From Pseudaminobacter sp040049255 (GTDB taxonomy: Bacteria > Pseudomonadota > Alphaproteobacteria > Rhizobiales > Rhizobiaceae), in the NCBI RefSeq assembly GCF_040049255.1, contig NZ_JBDZDR010000002.1, forward strand, positions 620,001-684,000: DNA of 64,000 nt, written 5' to 3'. Below, one piece after another: positions 28,560 through 36,732 of the stretch (position 1 is its first letter; each line of letters opens with the position of its first letter). Both the position numbers and the translations under genes were made by a program. The notes under the pieces are model-generated. The model made no database searches. It was given only the letters and a program-made list of their open reading frames with translations, and was not told the origin of the DNA.

Positions 28560-30866
28560 ATGACCGACGTCACGCCCAGATTCGGAGTGGGCGCATCCGT
28601 CCTCCGCGTCGAAGATGCAGCTTTTATTACCGGGCAGGGTCGCTACACCGACGACATTTCGCTGCCTGCCATGCTGCATGGCTACGTGCTGCGCTCGCCG
28701 GTGGCCAATGCGGCCCTGAAGGTGGTGTCTGTTGAAGCGGCGCGAACGGCCCCCGGTGTTCACCTTGTCCTCACCGGGGCCGATCTTGTCGGCCTCGGCG
28801 ATCTCAAGTCCGGTGTCATGCAGAAGCAACCGGACGGTTCGCGGGCGCCCACCCGCGATGTGCCGATCCTGTGTCGCGACCGGGTGCATCATGTGGGCGA
28901 CGCCATCGCCTTCGTGGTCGCTAATAGCCGTGCGCAGGCGCAGGACGCGGCCGAACTGATCGAGGTCGAATACGATGCCGCGCCAGCCGCCAGCAGCACC
29001 GCCACGGCACTCGATCCGGGCACGCCGCTGGTGTGGCCGGAGCTGGGTTCCAACCGCGCCTTCCTCTACGAGATTGGCGATATCGCTAGGACCGACAAGG
29101 CATTCGCCACCGCGGCGAAGGTTTCGCGCGTCGAGTTCGTCAACAACCGCCTCGTCAGCAATTTCTTGGAGCCGCGCGCGGCGATCGGCGAGTGGCATGC
29201 CGGAGAGGACCGCTACCAGCTCACCACCGGTTCGCAGGGCGCGCATTCCATGCGCTCCATTCTGGCCGAGCAAGTGTTCAACATCGCGCCCGAGAAGCTG
29301 CGCGTGGTGACACCGGACGTCGGCGGCGGGTTCGGCACCAAGGCATTCGTCTATCGCGAGCATGCCCTGGTGCTCGAGGCAGCGCGCCGCCTTGGACGAC
29401 CCGTGAAGTGGGTTGCCGACCGCACCGAACATTTTCTCGCCGATGCGCAAGGGCGCGACAATGTCGTCGCCGCCGAGATGGCCATGGACGATAACGGCAG
29501 GTTCCTGGGGCTGCGTGTGCGCACGCTTGCCAATCTCGGCGCCTATTGCTCGCAATACGGTCCGTTCATTCCCTATATTGGCGCGTCCATGTCGACGGGC
29601 GTGTATGACATCGGCGCGTTGGCGGTGACCATCGATGGTGTCTATACCAACACCACGCCGGTGGATGCCTATCGCGGCGCCGGGCGTCCCGAAGCGGCCT
29701 TCATGATCGAAAGGCTGGTCGATACCTGCGCTCGAGACCTGGGCATCGAGCCCGACGAAATCCGCCGCCGCAATTTCATCAAGCAGTTTCCATATCGCAC
29801 CCAGTCCGGGCGGAATTACGACGTCGGCGACTTCGAGGGACATTTGCGGCTGGCGATGGAGCGTGCCGGCTGGCATGGCTTCGAAACCCGCCTCGCGCAG
29901 TCGAAGGCAGTCGGAAAGATCCGCGGCATCGGCATGGCGACCTATGTCGAAGCAAGCGCATTTCCCGGTTCCGAGCCCGCCTATCTGGAACTCCAAACGG
30001 ATGGTACGCTGACATTGGCGATCGGCACCCAGTCCAACGGCCAGGGCCATGCCACGGCTTACGCGCAATTCGTGGCCGAAAAGCTCAATGTCGACGTCGC
30101 GCGCGTGAAGGTGCTGCAGGGCGATACCGACCGTCTGGAGACGGGTGGCGGCACGGGAGGTTCCCGCTCCATCCCGCTGGGCGGGGCTTCCGCCGCCCGC
30201 GCTGGCGAGGCGCTGGCCGAGAAGCTGCGCCGGATCGCGGCGGACGAGTTGGAGGCGGCGCCGGGCGATATAGAGCTGGTCGACGGCACTGCGCGCATCG
30301 TCGGCACCGACCGGTCGATCGGTTTCGCGGAGATCGCCAAGGCAGCCAAGAAGCCGGAAGACCTGAAGGCGGCCGGCGACTTCGTCCAGCATGAGGCTAC
30401 CTATCCGAACGGCACGCATATTTGCGAACTCGAGATCGACCCCGATACCGGCCATGTCGAGATCATCGGCTACACCATCGTCGACGATTTCGGGATTACC
30501 GTGAACCCGATGCTGCTTGCCGGGCAGATTCATGGCGGTGTGGCCCAGGGCATAGGCCAGGCGCTGAGCGAAACCACCGTCTATGGCGAGGACGGCCAGA
30601 TGCTGACCGCGAGCTTCATGGACTATGCCGTGCCGCGTGCCGACAGCCTGCCTTCGTTTCACTTCGAAACGCACAACGTGCCATCCACCACAAATGCCCT
30701 CGGCATCAAGGGGGCGGGCGAGGCCGGCACGATTGGCGCGGCGCCGGCCGTGATGAACGCCGTCATCGACGCTCTTTACCGCGCCTATGGTATTCGTCAT
30801 ATCGACATGCCGGCGACACCGTCGCGCATATGGGAAACGATCCGGGACGCTGTGGCAACAAAGTGA
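28560..30866 (+). CDS. Xanthine dehydrogenase-family molybdopterin-binding subunit (form II, orphan)
   Basis: A 768-residue large subunit of the aldehyde oxidase/xanthine dehydrogenase/CO dehydrogenase family. It has the N-terminal VEDAAFITGQGRYTDDI, the molybdopterin cytosine dinucleotide regions GGGFGTK and GQGHATAYAQ, the active loop AYRGAGR (form II, unlike AYxCSFR of true form I CO dehydrogenase) and the catalytic Glu in KGAGEAGTIGAAPA. Such subunits normally work with an FAD subunit and a [2Fe-2S] subunit, which are usually neighbours. Neither lies within this window, so it is an orphan locus and the substrate cannot be named. The stop overlaps the transporter start as GTGA. Confidence 0.88.
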   Translation: MTDVTPRFGVGASVLRVEDAAFITGQGRYTDDISLPAMLHGYVLRSPVANAALKVVSVEAARTAPGVHLVLTGADLVGLGDLKSGVMQKQPDGSRAPTRDVPILCRDRVHHVGDAIAFVVANSRAQAQDAAELIEVEYDAAPAASSTATALDPGTPLVWPELGSNRAFLYEIGDIARTDKAFATAAKVSRVEFVNNRLVSNFLEPRAAIGEWHAGEDRYQLTTGSQGAHSMRSILAEQVFNIAPEKLRVVTPDVGGGFGTKAFVYREHALVLEAARRLGRPVKWVADRTEHFLADAQGRDNVVAAEMAMDDNGRFLGLRVRTLANLGAYCSQYGPFIPYIGASMSTGVYDIGALAVTIDGVYTNTTPVDAYRGAGRPEAAFMIERLVDTCARDLGIEPDEIRRRNFIKQFPYRTQSGRNYDVGDFEGHLRLAMERAGWHGFETRLAQSKAVGKIRGIGMATYVEASAFPGSEPAYLELQTDGTLTLAIGTQSNGQGHATAYAQFVAEKLNVDVARVKVLQGDTDRLETGGGTGGSRSIPLGGASAARAGEALAEKLRRIAADELEAAPGDIELVDGTARIVGTDRSIGFAEIAKAAKKPEDLKAAGDFVQHEATYPNGTHICELEIDPDTGHVEIIGYTIVDDFGITVNPMLLAGQIHGGVAQGIGQALSETTVYGEDGQMLTASFMDYAVPRADSLPSFHFETHNVPSTTNALGIKGAGEAGTIGAAPAVMNAVIDALYRAYGIRHIDMPATPSRIWETIRDAVATK

Positions 30867-31813
30867 AGAATTCCGAGAGTTCGCGGGTCAACAAGCCGCT
30901 CACCGGCATCGCCTTCAAGGTCGTGTCCGTAGCCGTCTTCGTGGCCATGTCGTCGCTGATCAAGGCGGCGGGGCCGTTGCCCTCGGGGCAGATCGTGTTC
31001 TTCCGTTCCTTGTTCGCGATGCCGCTGATCCTGGTTTTCCTGGGGTTCAACAAAGAGTTATTCACCGCCTTTCACACCAGGCGTCCGCTCAATCACATCC
31101 TGCGCGGCACCGTTGGCGTGACGGCGATGGGGCTCAGCTTCTTCGCGCTCACCAGGTTGCCTTTGCCCGAGGCAATCACGCTCAACTATGCCCAGCCTCT
31201 GCTGGTGGTGGTCTTCAGCTCGATCTTCCTGGGCGAGACTATCCGCGTCTTCCGCTGGAGCGCCGTCGTCGTCGGTCTGATCGGCGTCTGCATCATTTCC
31301 TGGCCCAAGCTCACCTTGTTTGAGAGCGGGGGCGGGATGGCCAACGAGGAAATGCTGGGCGTCGCCGCCGCACTCATAGGGGCGGCGGTGTCGGCCTGCG
31401 CCATGATCGTGGTGCGCAGCCTCGTGCACACTGAGCGCACGGCGACGATCGTGCTGTGGTTCTCGCTGACGGCGACCGTCCTGTCGCTGTTCACCTATCC
31501 GTTCGGCTGGGCTTCCCTGACCATGACGCAAGCCGCCCTGCTCATCATGGCGGGGTGCTGCGGAGGTCTCGGCCAGATCCTGATGACCGAAGCTTATCGT
31601 TACGCCGAAGCTTCCACCGTGGCGCCGTTCGAATATACGTCGATGATCCTTGGCATTGCCGTGGGCTTCTTCGTCTTCGGCGACGTGCCGACGATCCATG
31701 TGCTGGTCGGCGGCCTTATCGTGGTCGGCGCGGGCATCTTCATCATCTGGCGCGAGCAGCGCCTGGGACTGGAACGCAAGGCTGCCCGCAAGGCAGCTCC
31801 ATCGCAGCCTTGA
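30863..31813 (+). CDS. DMT-superfamily transporter (EamA domains)
   Basis: A 316-residue inner membrane protein with ten predicted helices in two EamA repeats. The first repeat contains FRSLFAMPLILVFL and ITLNYAQPLLVVVFSSIFLGE (about 105-130); the second contains GLGQILMTEAYRYAEAS-VAPFEYTSMI. The family exports or imports small metabolites, and the substrate is unknown. I start at GTG 30863 because it overlaps the upstream stop and the longer frame lies inside the dehydrogenase gene. The overlap suggests co-expression with the molybdopterin enzyme. Confidence 0.87.
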   Translation: MKNSESSRVNKPLTGIAFKVVSVAVFVAMSSLIKAAGPLPSGQIVFFRSLFAMPLILVFLGFNKELFTAFHTRRPLNHILRGTVGVTAMGLSFFALTRLPLPEAITLNYAQPLLVVVFSSIFLGETIRVFRWSAVVVGLIGVCIISWPKLTLFESGGGMANEEMLGVAAALIGAAVSACAMIVVRSLVHTERTATIVLWFSLTATVLSLFTYPFGWASLTMTQAALLIMAGCCGGLGQILMTEAYRYAEASTVAPFEYTSMILGIAVGFFVFGDVPTIHVLVGGLIVVGAGIFIIWREQRLGLERKAARKAAPSQP

Positions 31814-31829
31814 GCCCCGTCAGGCCGAT

Positions 31830-32657
31830 TCAGTTCGTGAGAAGCTTCGCCGCTGCATCGCGTTCCGCCGCCAGCTTCTGCAGAAGGCCGGCCGTGTCGG
31901 GATCGGCCGGAAAGAAGGATTCGATCGCAAGCTCTGACAGCGTCACGTCGATCGGAGTGCCGAAGACGGTGATGGTGCTGATGAACGACAGAACTTGTCT
32001 TCCCATCATAAGCCGCAGGGGATGCGCGATCGCGGCTGTGGCCGGATGCGTCGGCCGGCTGGTGGGGGCAGCGCCCGGATAGGAGAGCAATTCGCGTTCG
32101 AGTTCCGTCAGCGTCGGATCGCCGGAAGCATCGATCTGCCGCCTGAGCCTTGCAAGCAGATGCCTGCGCCAGTCGTGCAGATTGGTGATGCGCGGCGCCA
32201 GACCCGCCGGGTGAAGGCTGAGACGCAACACATTGGCTGGCGGAGCCAGCAACGAGGCGTCGGCAATGTCTTCCAAAAGTGGGGCGAGGGCAGCATTGGC
32301 GGCAACCAGATTCCAGTGACGGTCGACCGCAATGGCTGGAAAGGGCTCATGCCCCTTCAGCACCATTTCCACCGCCGCCATCGCAGGTGCCAGCAAGGGG
32401 TCGTCGAGCGTGCTTTCGCTGAAGGTCGGCGCATAGCCGGCGGCCAGCAGAAGCTGGTTTCGTTGGCGCAGTGGGACTTCGAGTTGCTCGGCCAGATGCA
32501 GAACCATCTCGCGCGAGGGCATGGCGCGGCCGCTCTCCACGAAGCTCAGATGGCGCTGAGAGATTTCTGCGTCGGCCGCAAGGTCGAGCTGGCTCAGGCG
32601 GCGGCGCATGCGCCATTCGCGAATGAGATCTCCGACGGAAAGCTGGTGCGTACCCAT
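31830..32657 (-). CDS. XRE-family regulator with MmyB-like ligand domain
   Basis: A 275-residue transcription regulator. The N-terminal helix-turn-helix (about 8-65) has SQLDLAADAEISQRHLSFVESGRA. The C-terminal part is the MmyB-like transcription regulator ligand-binding domain: FPAIAVDRHWNLVAANAAL, NVLRLSLHP-GLAPRI-N, RRHLLARLRR, and LSFISTITVFGTPIDVTLSELAIESFFP. It is transcribed away from a small membrane protein gene, and two operator-like palindromes lie in the 130-base gap between them. Confidence 0.88.
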   Translation of the reverse strand: MGTHQLSVGDLIREWRMRRRLSQLDLAADAEISQRHLSFVESGRAMPSREMVLHLAEQLEVPLRQRNQLLLAAGYAPTFSESTLDDPLLAPAMAAVEMVLKGHEPFPAIAVDRHWNLVAANAALAPLLEDIADASLLAPPANVLRLSLHPAGLAPRITNLHDWRRHLLARLRRQIDASGDPTLTELERELLSYPGAAPTSRPTHPATAAIAHPLRLMMGRQVLSFISTITVFGTPIDVTLSELAIESFFPADPDTAGLLQKLAAERDAAAKLLTN

Positions 32658-32691
32658 GCCTGGAACCTACTCGAACGCCGTGGCCAATTCT

Positions 32692-32734
32692 ATTACCTGC
32701 CGCGTAATCGCCGACGTTTCATCCTCCTGTCAGG
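32692..32734. promoter_or_regulatory. Two operator-like palindromes between the XRE regulator and the membrane protein
   Basis: Site 1 (32692-32708) has arms ATTAC and GTAAT around CTGCCGC. Site 2 (32726-32734) is the palindrome CCTGTCAGG. The left half of site 1 (ATTACCTG) and the right half of site 2 (CAGGTTG) look like halves of one consensus. Autoregulation by the XRE protein is an inference from the divergent layout. Confidence 0.35.
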
Positions 32735-32788
32735 TTGAGGGCCGCGCGGGCACAGCCGCCCGATGCGATCCTCAACTGGAGCAGAGCC

Positions 32789-33208
32789 ATGACCGTTACC
32801 GTCTCACCTTTCATCCGCAACGCCTTGCTGCTGGATGCCGTCGCCACCGGGGCGATCGCGCTGCTGGTCATCGCAGGCGCATCGTTCCTTGCGCCTCTCC
32901 TGGGGCTTCCGCAGCAACTCCTGTTTTGGGCAGGCGTTTTGCTTGTGCCGTTTGTAGCCCTTCTCGTAGTGGTTTCGAAACGCCCGGCTGTAGCGCGGAT
33001 GACGTTGATCGATATCATCGGCATCAATGTGCTCTGGGTTGCCGCCAGCATCGGTCTGCTGGTCTCAGGGCATTTGGCGCCGACGGCGTTGGGCGTAGCC
33101 TTCGTCGGCGCACAGGCGGCAGCGGTGTCCGTGTTTGCGGCGCTGCAAATAGGGGGCCTTCTCCGCACCGCAAAACACACTGCGCTGCCGGCTAGCTCAG
33201 CTCCTTGA
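32789..33208 (+). CDS. Small four-helix membrane protein
   Basis: A 139-residue integral membrane protein with four hydrophobic helices (roughly residues 13-36, 42-64, 75-95 and 100-125) and short loops. I do not recognise a named family; similar small four-helix proteins are annotated as hypothetical in rhizobia. The ATG at 32789 follows a GGAG at about 8 bases, and the upstream extension to 32735 runs through the operator region. Its divergent partner is an XRE/MmyB-like regulator, which is likely to control it. Its 3' end overlaps the convergent UDG gene by 17 bases. Confidence 0.7.
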   Translation: MTVTVSPFIRNALLLDAVATGAIALLVIAGASFLAPLLGLPQQLLFWAGVLLVPFVALLVVVSKRPAVARMTLIDIIGINVLWVAASIGLLVSGHLAPTALGVAFVGAQAAAVSVFAALQIGGLLRTAKHTALPASSAP

Positions 33209-34058
33209 GCTTGGCTTTGACCTCGAGGAAATCCCGCCAGGCAAGCTTTTTGTGGGCGGGGTTTCGCAGCAGATAGGCCGGGTGCAGCGTCGGCATCGTC
33301 GGGATGGATGTGCCCGATCTTGTCTGGTGCGTTCGCCAATTGCCGCGCAGGCGCAAGATGCCTTCGGTCGTGTTCAGCAGCAGCTTGGCCGACGGCCCGC
33401 CAAGCGTCACCAGCACCTTCGGATTCACCAGCTCGATCTGCCGCTCGATGAAGGGGCGGCAGATTTCGGTTTCGTGCGGCGTCGGCGTCCGGTTGCCGGG
33501 CGGGCGCCACGGGATGACGTTGGCAATGTAGGCCGAGTTCCGGTCGAGGCCGATGGCCGCCAGCATGCGATCCAGCAAACGCCCCGAGCGGCCGACGAAG
33601 GGCAGGCCCTCAATGTCCTCGTCGCGGCCCGGCGCTTCGCCCACCAGCATCACCGCGCTGTTGGGGTTGCCGTCGGCGAAAACCAGGTTCTTGGCGGTAA
33701 ACTTGAGATTGCAGCCGTCGAAAGCCGCCATCTGCTCGCGCAGTTCGTCCAGCGTGCTGGCGCGGGCCGCAAGTTCGCGTGCAAGCGCTACCTGAGCCTC
33801 ATCGGGCACCGCAGCGCTGGCGGCTGGCGCGGGCGGAGGGGCCGGGCGCTGGGCAGCCGCGCGCGGACGATCGGCTGCGGCCGGCCTTCGATTCTCCGGC
33901 GCAGCCGACATGCGCGGCTCCTGGCCTGGGGCGGCTTGAGCAATTTCCGAAAAGCGGTCGACCGGCTCTTCCACCAGCGCCTCATAGACGCCGGCTTCCG
34001 AATAGAAGGCGAGCAACTCGCGCAGGCCGGGCTGCTCATGTATGGGGCTGGAAGTCAT
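33192..34058 (-). CDS. Family 4-type uracil-DNA glycosylase, iron-sulfur ligands partly lost
   Basis: A 288-residue uracil-DNA glycosylase that would excise uracil from DNA. Motif I is GEAPG (140-144) followed by an acidic pair, FVGRSG-LLDRML follows, and the C-terminal motif is HPAYLLRNP (259-267). An N-terminal extension of about 100 residues includes a Pro/Ala-rich linker (60-85). Classical family 4 enzymes hold a [4Fe-4S] cluster by four Cys. Aligned by eye, the second and fourth are kept (Cys116, Cys200), while the first is Phe113 and the third is Trp184. These are the only two Cys in the protein, so a normal cluster is unlikely. Confidence 0.85.
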   Translation of the reverse strand: MTSSPIHEQPGLRELLAFYSEAGVYEALVEEPVDRFSEIAQAAPGQEPRMSAAPENRRPAAADRPRAAAQRPAPPPAPAASAAVPDEAQVALARELAARASTLDELREQMAAFDGCNLKFTAKNLVFADGNPNSAVMLVGEAPGRDEDIEGLPFVGRSGRLLDRMLAAIGLDRNSAYIANVIPWRPPGNRTPTPHETEICRPFIERQIELVNPKVLVTLGGPSAKLLLNTTEGILRLRGNWRTHQTRSGTSIPTMPTLHPAYLLRNPAHKKLAWRDFLEVKAKLKELS

Positions 34059-34093
34059 GTCCTACAATCTTCCGCGCGGGCCGCGAATGCAAG

Positions 34094-34759
34094 TCAGGTC
34101 GAAGGGATGCGAGGGTCCTGCACCAGATAAAATACGCTCGTCGGCGTGTAATCGGTGATCAGGAAGCCAAATGAGCCGGTCTGTCGCGGGTCGATCTTGC
34201 CATCGCGGAACAGCAGTCGATCGTAAGGCTCGAAATGGCGGCTGGAGGCGGAGAAGTTCTCCGACGTGATCGCATCGGCATCGCTGCCTCGCTGGTCGAA
34301 GGAGAGGCCGTCGCCATACGTGCTTGGTTGGTCAAGGATTTCCTGGAGCTCGAATTCAAACTCGACCCAAGGCTGCCCGCTGCCGTTCAAGACTTCCAGC
34401 TTCAGGTTGAGAAAGCCATTGGCATAGTCCCCAGAGAAATCGAAAGCGCGGGTCGGCTTTATTGCGCGGATCGTCATGGTCACCGGGCTGGCGGAGTAAA
34501 ATTCCTCAAAGATGACGAACGGGTCCGATTTCGTGCCGCTGCCTTTCGCCGACAGGATCCGGAAGCCGCCCAGTTCGTCGGAAAAGGAATAGCCGCCGGC
34601 AACCCAAGGGCTGCTTGCAGGCGCATCCTCCGGTTGGGCGGGGCGGGAAAAGAGAAGAGTTGCGGCAAAAAGCAGAATGAAGAGCAACCAGGGCGCTGCG
34701 GCGTGTCGCGCCGCGCCAAAACGCATCGATACGGACCGGGCAGGCTCGATGTGACGCAT
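34094..34759 (-). CDS. Secreted or membrane-anchored hypothetical protein
   Basis: A 221-residue protein of unknown function. A hydrophobic segment near the N-terminus (about 25-45, PWLLFILLFAATLLF) acts as signal peptide or anchor; the rest is beta-rich and acidic, with many aromatic residues (SFSDELGGFRIL, FSGDYANGFLNLKLEVL, WVEFEFELQE). The frame opens at 34825; ATG 34759 or 34726 gives a more sensible signal peptide and I use 34759. It lies 35 bases upstream of the UDG gene on the same strand, and diverges from the ETF-ubiquinone oxidoreductase gene. Confidence 0.65.
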   Translation of the reverse strand: MRHIEPARSVSMRFGAARHAAAPWLLFILLFAATLLFSRPAQPEDAPASSPWVAGGYSFSDELGGFRILSAKGSGTKSDPFVIFEEFYSASPVTMTIRAIKPTRAFDFSGDYANGFLNLKLEVLNGSGQPWVEFEFELQEILDQPSTYGDGLSFDQRGSDADAITSENFSASSRHFEPYDRLLFRDGKIDPRQTGSFGFLITDYTPTSVFYLVQDPRIPST

Positions 34760-34829
34760 GGACGGAGTATGACGGAGAACGGGCCCCTGCACAAACTCGT
34801 GAATTAGGGGGCGGCCAGTGCGCAAGTGT

Positions 34830-34845
34830 TTGACGTAAACGTCAA
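34830..34845. promoter_or_regulatory. Perfect palindrome upstream of etfQO, MerR-type operator candidate
   Basis: The sequence TTGACGTAAACGTCAA has 7-bp arms (TTGACGT/ACGTCAA) around AA. It lies about 150 bases before the etfQO start and about 70 bases before the divergent secreted protein. The ACG-N-AAA-CGT core resembles sites of MerR-family regulators of branched-chain amino acid and fatty acid catabolism (LiuR type), whose regulons often include ETF genes. The palindrome is seen; the regulator is inferred. Confidence 0.45.
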
Positions 34846-34998
34846 TGGTGACTAGGTTCCCCGACGGAAAAATATATGCTGGTGCAAACTCCGCAATATG
34901 TCAGTTGCGCGGTTTCGCGTCGCTTTCGGATGCGCTATGGGAGCCCGAAAGCCAGCAGGATGCCTGATTGAGGGCCAAGCAGTGGTGCGGAGGACTTG

Positions 34999-36651
34999 AT
35001 GAGTGAGATTGAACGCGAAAGCATGGAATTCGACGTGGTCATCGTCGGCGCGGGGCCGGCGGGCCTTTCAGCCGCCATACGGCTGAAGCAGGTCAATCCC
35101 GAGCTTTCCGTTGTCGTGCTCGAAAAGGGCGCCGAAGTGGGCGCTCACATCCTTTCCGGTGCAGTGGTTGATCCGGTCGGCATCGACAAGCTTCTGCCCG
35201 ACTGGCGCGAGGAGGCCGATCATCCGTTCAAGACGCCGGTGACCGACGACCATTTCCTCGTGCTTGGCCCTGCCGGATCGGTGCGTCTGCCGAACATGCT
35301 GATGCCGCCGCTGATGAACAATCACGGCAACTACATCGTGTCGCTGGGCAATGTCTGCCGCTGGCTGGCCGGCCATGCGGAAGCGCTGGGCGTCGAGATC
35401 TATCCGGGTTTCGCCGCTGCCGACGTGCTCTACAACGATGAAGGCGCAGTCATCGGTGTGGTTACCGGCGACATGGGCGTGGAGCGCGACGGCTCGCATG
35501 GGCCGAACTACGCGCCCGGCATGGCGCTGCTCGGCAAGTATGTGCTGATCGGAGAGGGCGCGCGCGGCTCGCTCTCCAAGAAGCTGATCGCCAAATACAA
35601 GCTGGACGAAGGCCGCGAGCCCGGCAAGTTCGGCATCGGCTTGAAGGAACTCTGGCAGGTCGCGCCGGAAAAGCACAAGCCGGGCCTGGTGCAGCACTCC
35701 TTCGGCTGGCCGCTCGACATGAAGACAGGCGGCGGCTCGTTCCTCTACCACCTTGAGGACAATCTGGTTGCCGTGGGCTTTGTGGTCCACCTCAATTACA
35801 AGAACCCCTATCTTGCGCCGTTCGAGGAGTTCCAGCGCTTCAAGACGCATCCGGCGATCCGCGGCACTTTCGAGGGCGGCAAGCGCATCTCCTATGGCGC
35901 ACGCGCCATCACCGAGGGTGGCTGGCAGTCGGTGCCGAAGCTGACCTTCCCGGGCGGCGCGCTGATGGGCTGCTCGGCAGGCTTCGTAAACGTGCCGCGC
36001 ATCAAGGGTTCGCACAACGCGGTGCTGTCGGGCATGCAGGCTGCCGAGCATGTGGCCAAGGCGATCGCCGATGGCCGCAGCCATGACGAGATCGCGGGCT
36101 ACGAGAACGAGTGGCGCGGAAGCGAGATCGGCAAGGACCTGAAGAAGGTCCGCAACGTCAAGCCGCTTTGGTCGCGCTTCGGCACGCTGGTGGGCGTCGG
36201 TCTGGGCGGGCTGGACATGTGGCTGAACACGCTGTTCGGCATCTCGCCCTTTGGAACGCTCAAGCACGGCAAGACCGACGCTGCCTCGCTCGAGCCGGCC
36301 GCAAAGCACCACAAGATCGAGTATCCCAAGCCGGATGGCGTGCTGACCTTCGACAGGCTGTCCTCGGTGTTTTTGTCGAACACCAACCACGAGGAGAACC
36401 AGCCGATCCATCTGCAGGTCCAGGACATGGCCTTGCAGAAGCGCTCCGAGCACGACGTTTTTGCGGGGCCTTCGAGCCGCTATTGCCCGGCTGGCGTCTA
36501 TGAATGGGTCGAGGAAGGCGGCGATGCGAAGTTCGTCATCAACGCCCAAAACTGTGTCCACTGCAAGACTTGCGACATCAAGGACCCGAACCAGAACATC
36601 AACTGGCAGCCCCCGCAGGGCGGAGAAGGGCCTGTCTACCCCAATATGTAG
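34999..36651 (+). CDS. Electron transfer flavoprotein-ubiquinone oxidoreductase
   Basis: A 550-residue ETF-QO that passes electrons from reduced ETF, fed by acyl-CoA dehydrogenases, to ubiquinone in the inner membrane. It has an N-terminal FAD dinucleotide fold (VVIVGAGPAGLSAAIRL), the membrane-associated ubiquinone domain (YGARAITEGG, GCSAGFVNVPRIKGSHNA), and a C-terminal ferredoxin-like [4Fe-4S] site with Cys496, Cys519, Cys522 and Cys525. The ATG at 34999 follows GGAGG at 5 bases; the TTG one codon earlier is less likely. It serves the isovaleryl-CoA dehydrogenase encoded further along. Confidence 0.96.
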   Translation: MSEIERESMEFDVVIVGAGPAGLSAAIRLKQVNPELSVVVLEKGAEVGAHILSGAVVDPVGIDKLLPDWREEADHPFKTPVTDDHFLVLGPAGSVRLPNMLMPPLMNNHGNYIVSLGNVCRWLAGHAEALGVEIYPGFAAADVLYNDEGAVIGVVTGDMGVERDGSHGPNYAPGMALLGKYVLIGEGARGSLSKKLIAKYKLDEGREPGKFGIGLKELWQVAPEKHKPGLVQHSFGWPLDMKTGGGSFLYHLEDNLVAVGFVVHLNYKNPYLAPFEEFQRFKTHPAIRGTFEGGKRISYGARAITEGGWQSVPKLTFPGGALMGCSAGFVNVPRIKGSHNAVLSGMQAAEHVAKAIADGRSHDEIAGYENEWRGSEIGKDLKKVRNVKPLWSRFGTLVGVGLGGLDMWLNTLFGISPFGTLKHGKTDAASLEPAAKHHKIEYPKPDGVLTFDRLSSVFLSNTNHEENQPIHLQVQDMALQKRSEHDVFAGPSSRYCPAGVYEWVEEGGDAKFVINAQNCVHCKTCDIKDPNQNINWQPPQGGEGPVYPNM

Positions 36652-36732
36652 ATTTTTATGGTTAACAAACTGTTGAAATAAACGTTCCGATGTGCTTTTT
36701 TGGCCACCCCCCTAGTTGGAGTGTGTGTAGCC

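Noticed and set aside
28479..30800. A 773-codon open frame on the minus strand
   Set aside because: It is antisense to the molybdopterin subunit gene and shows no domain pattern; the plus-strand gene has all catalytic motifs.
35068..36561. A 497-codon open frame on the minus strand
   Set aside because: It is antisense to the ETF-ubiquinone oxidoreductase gene, whose flavin and iron-sulfur motifs are complete.
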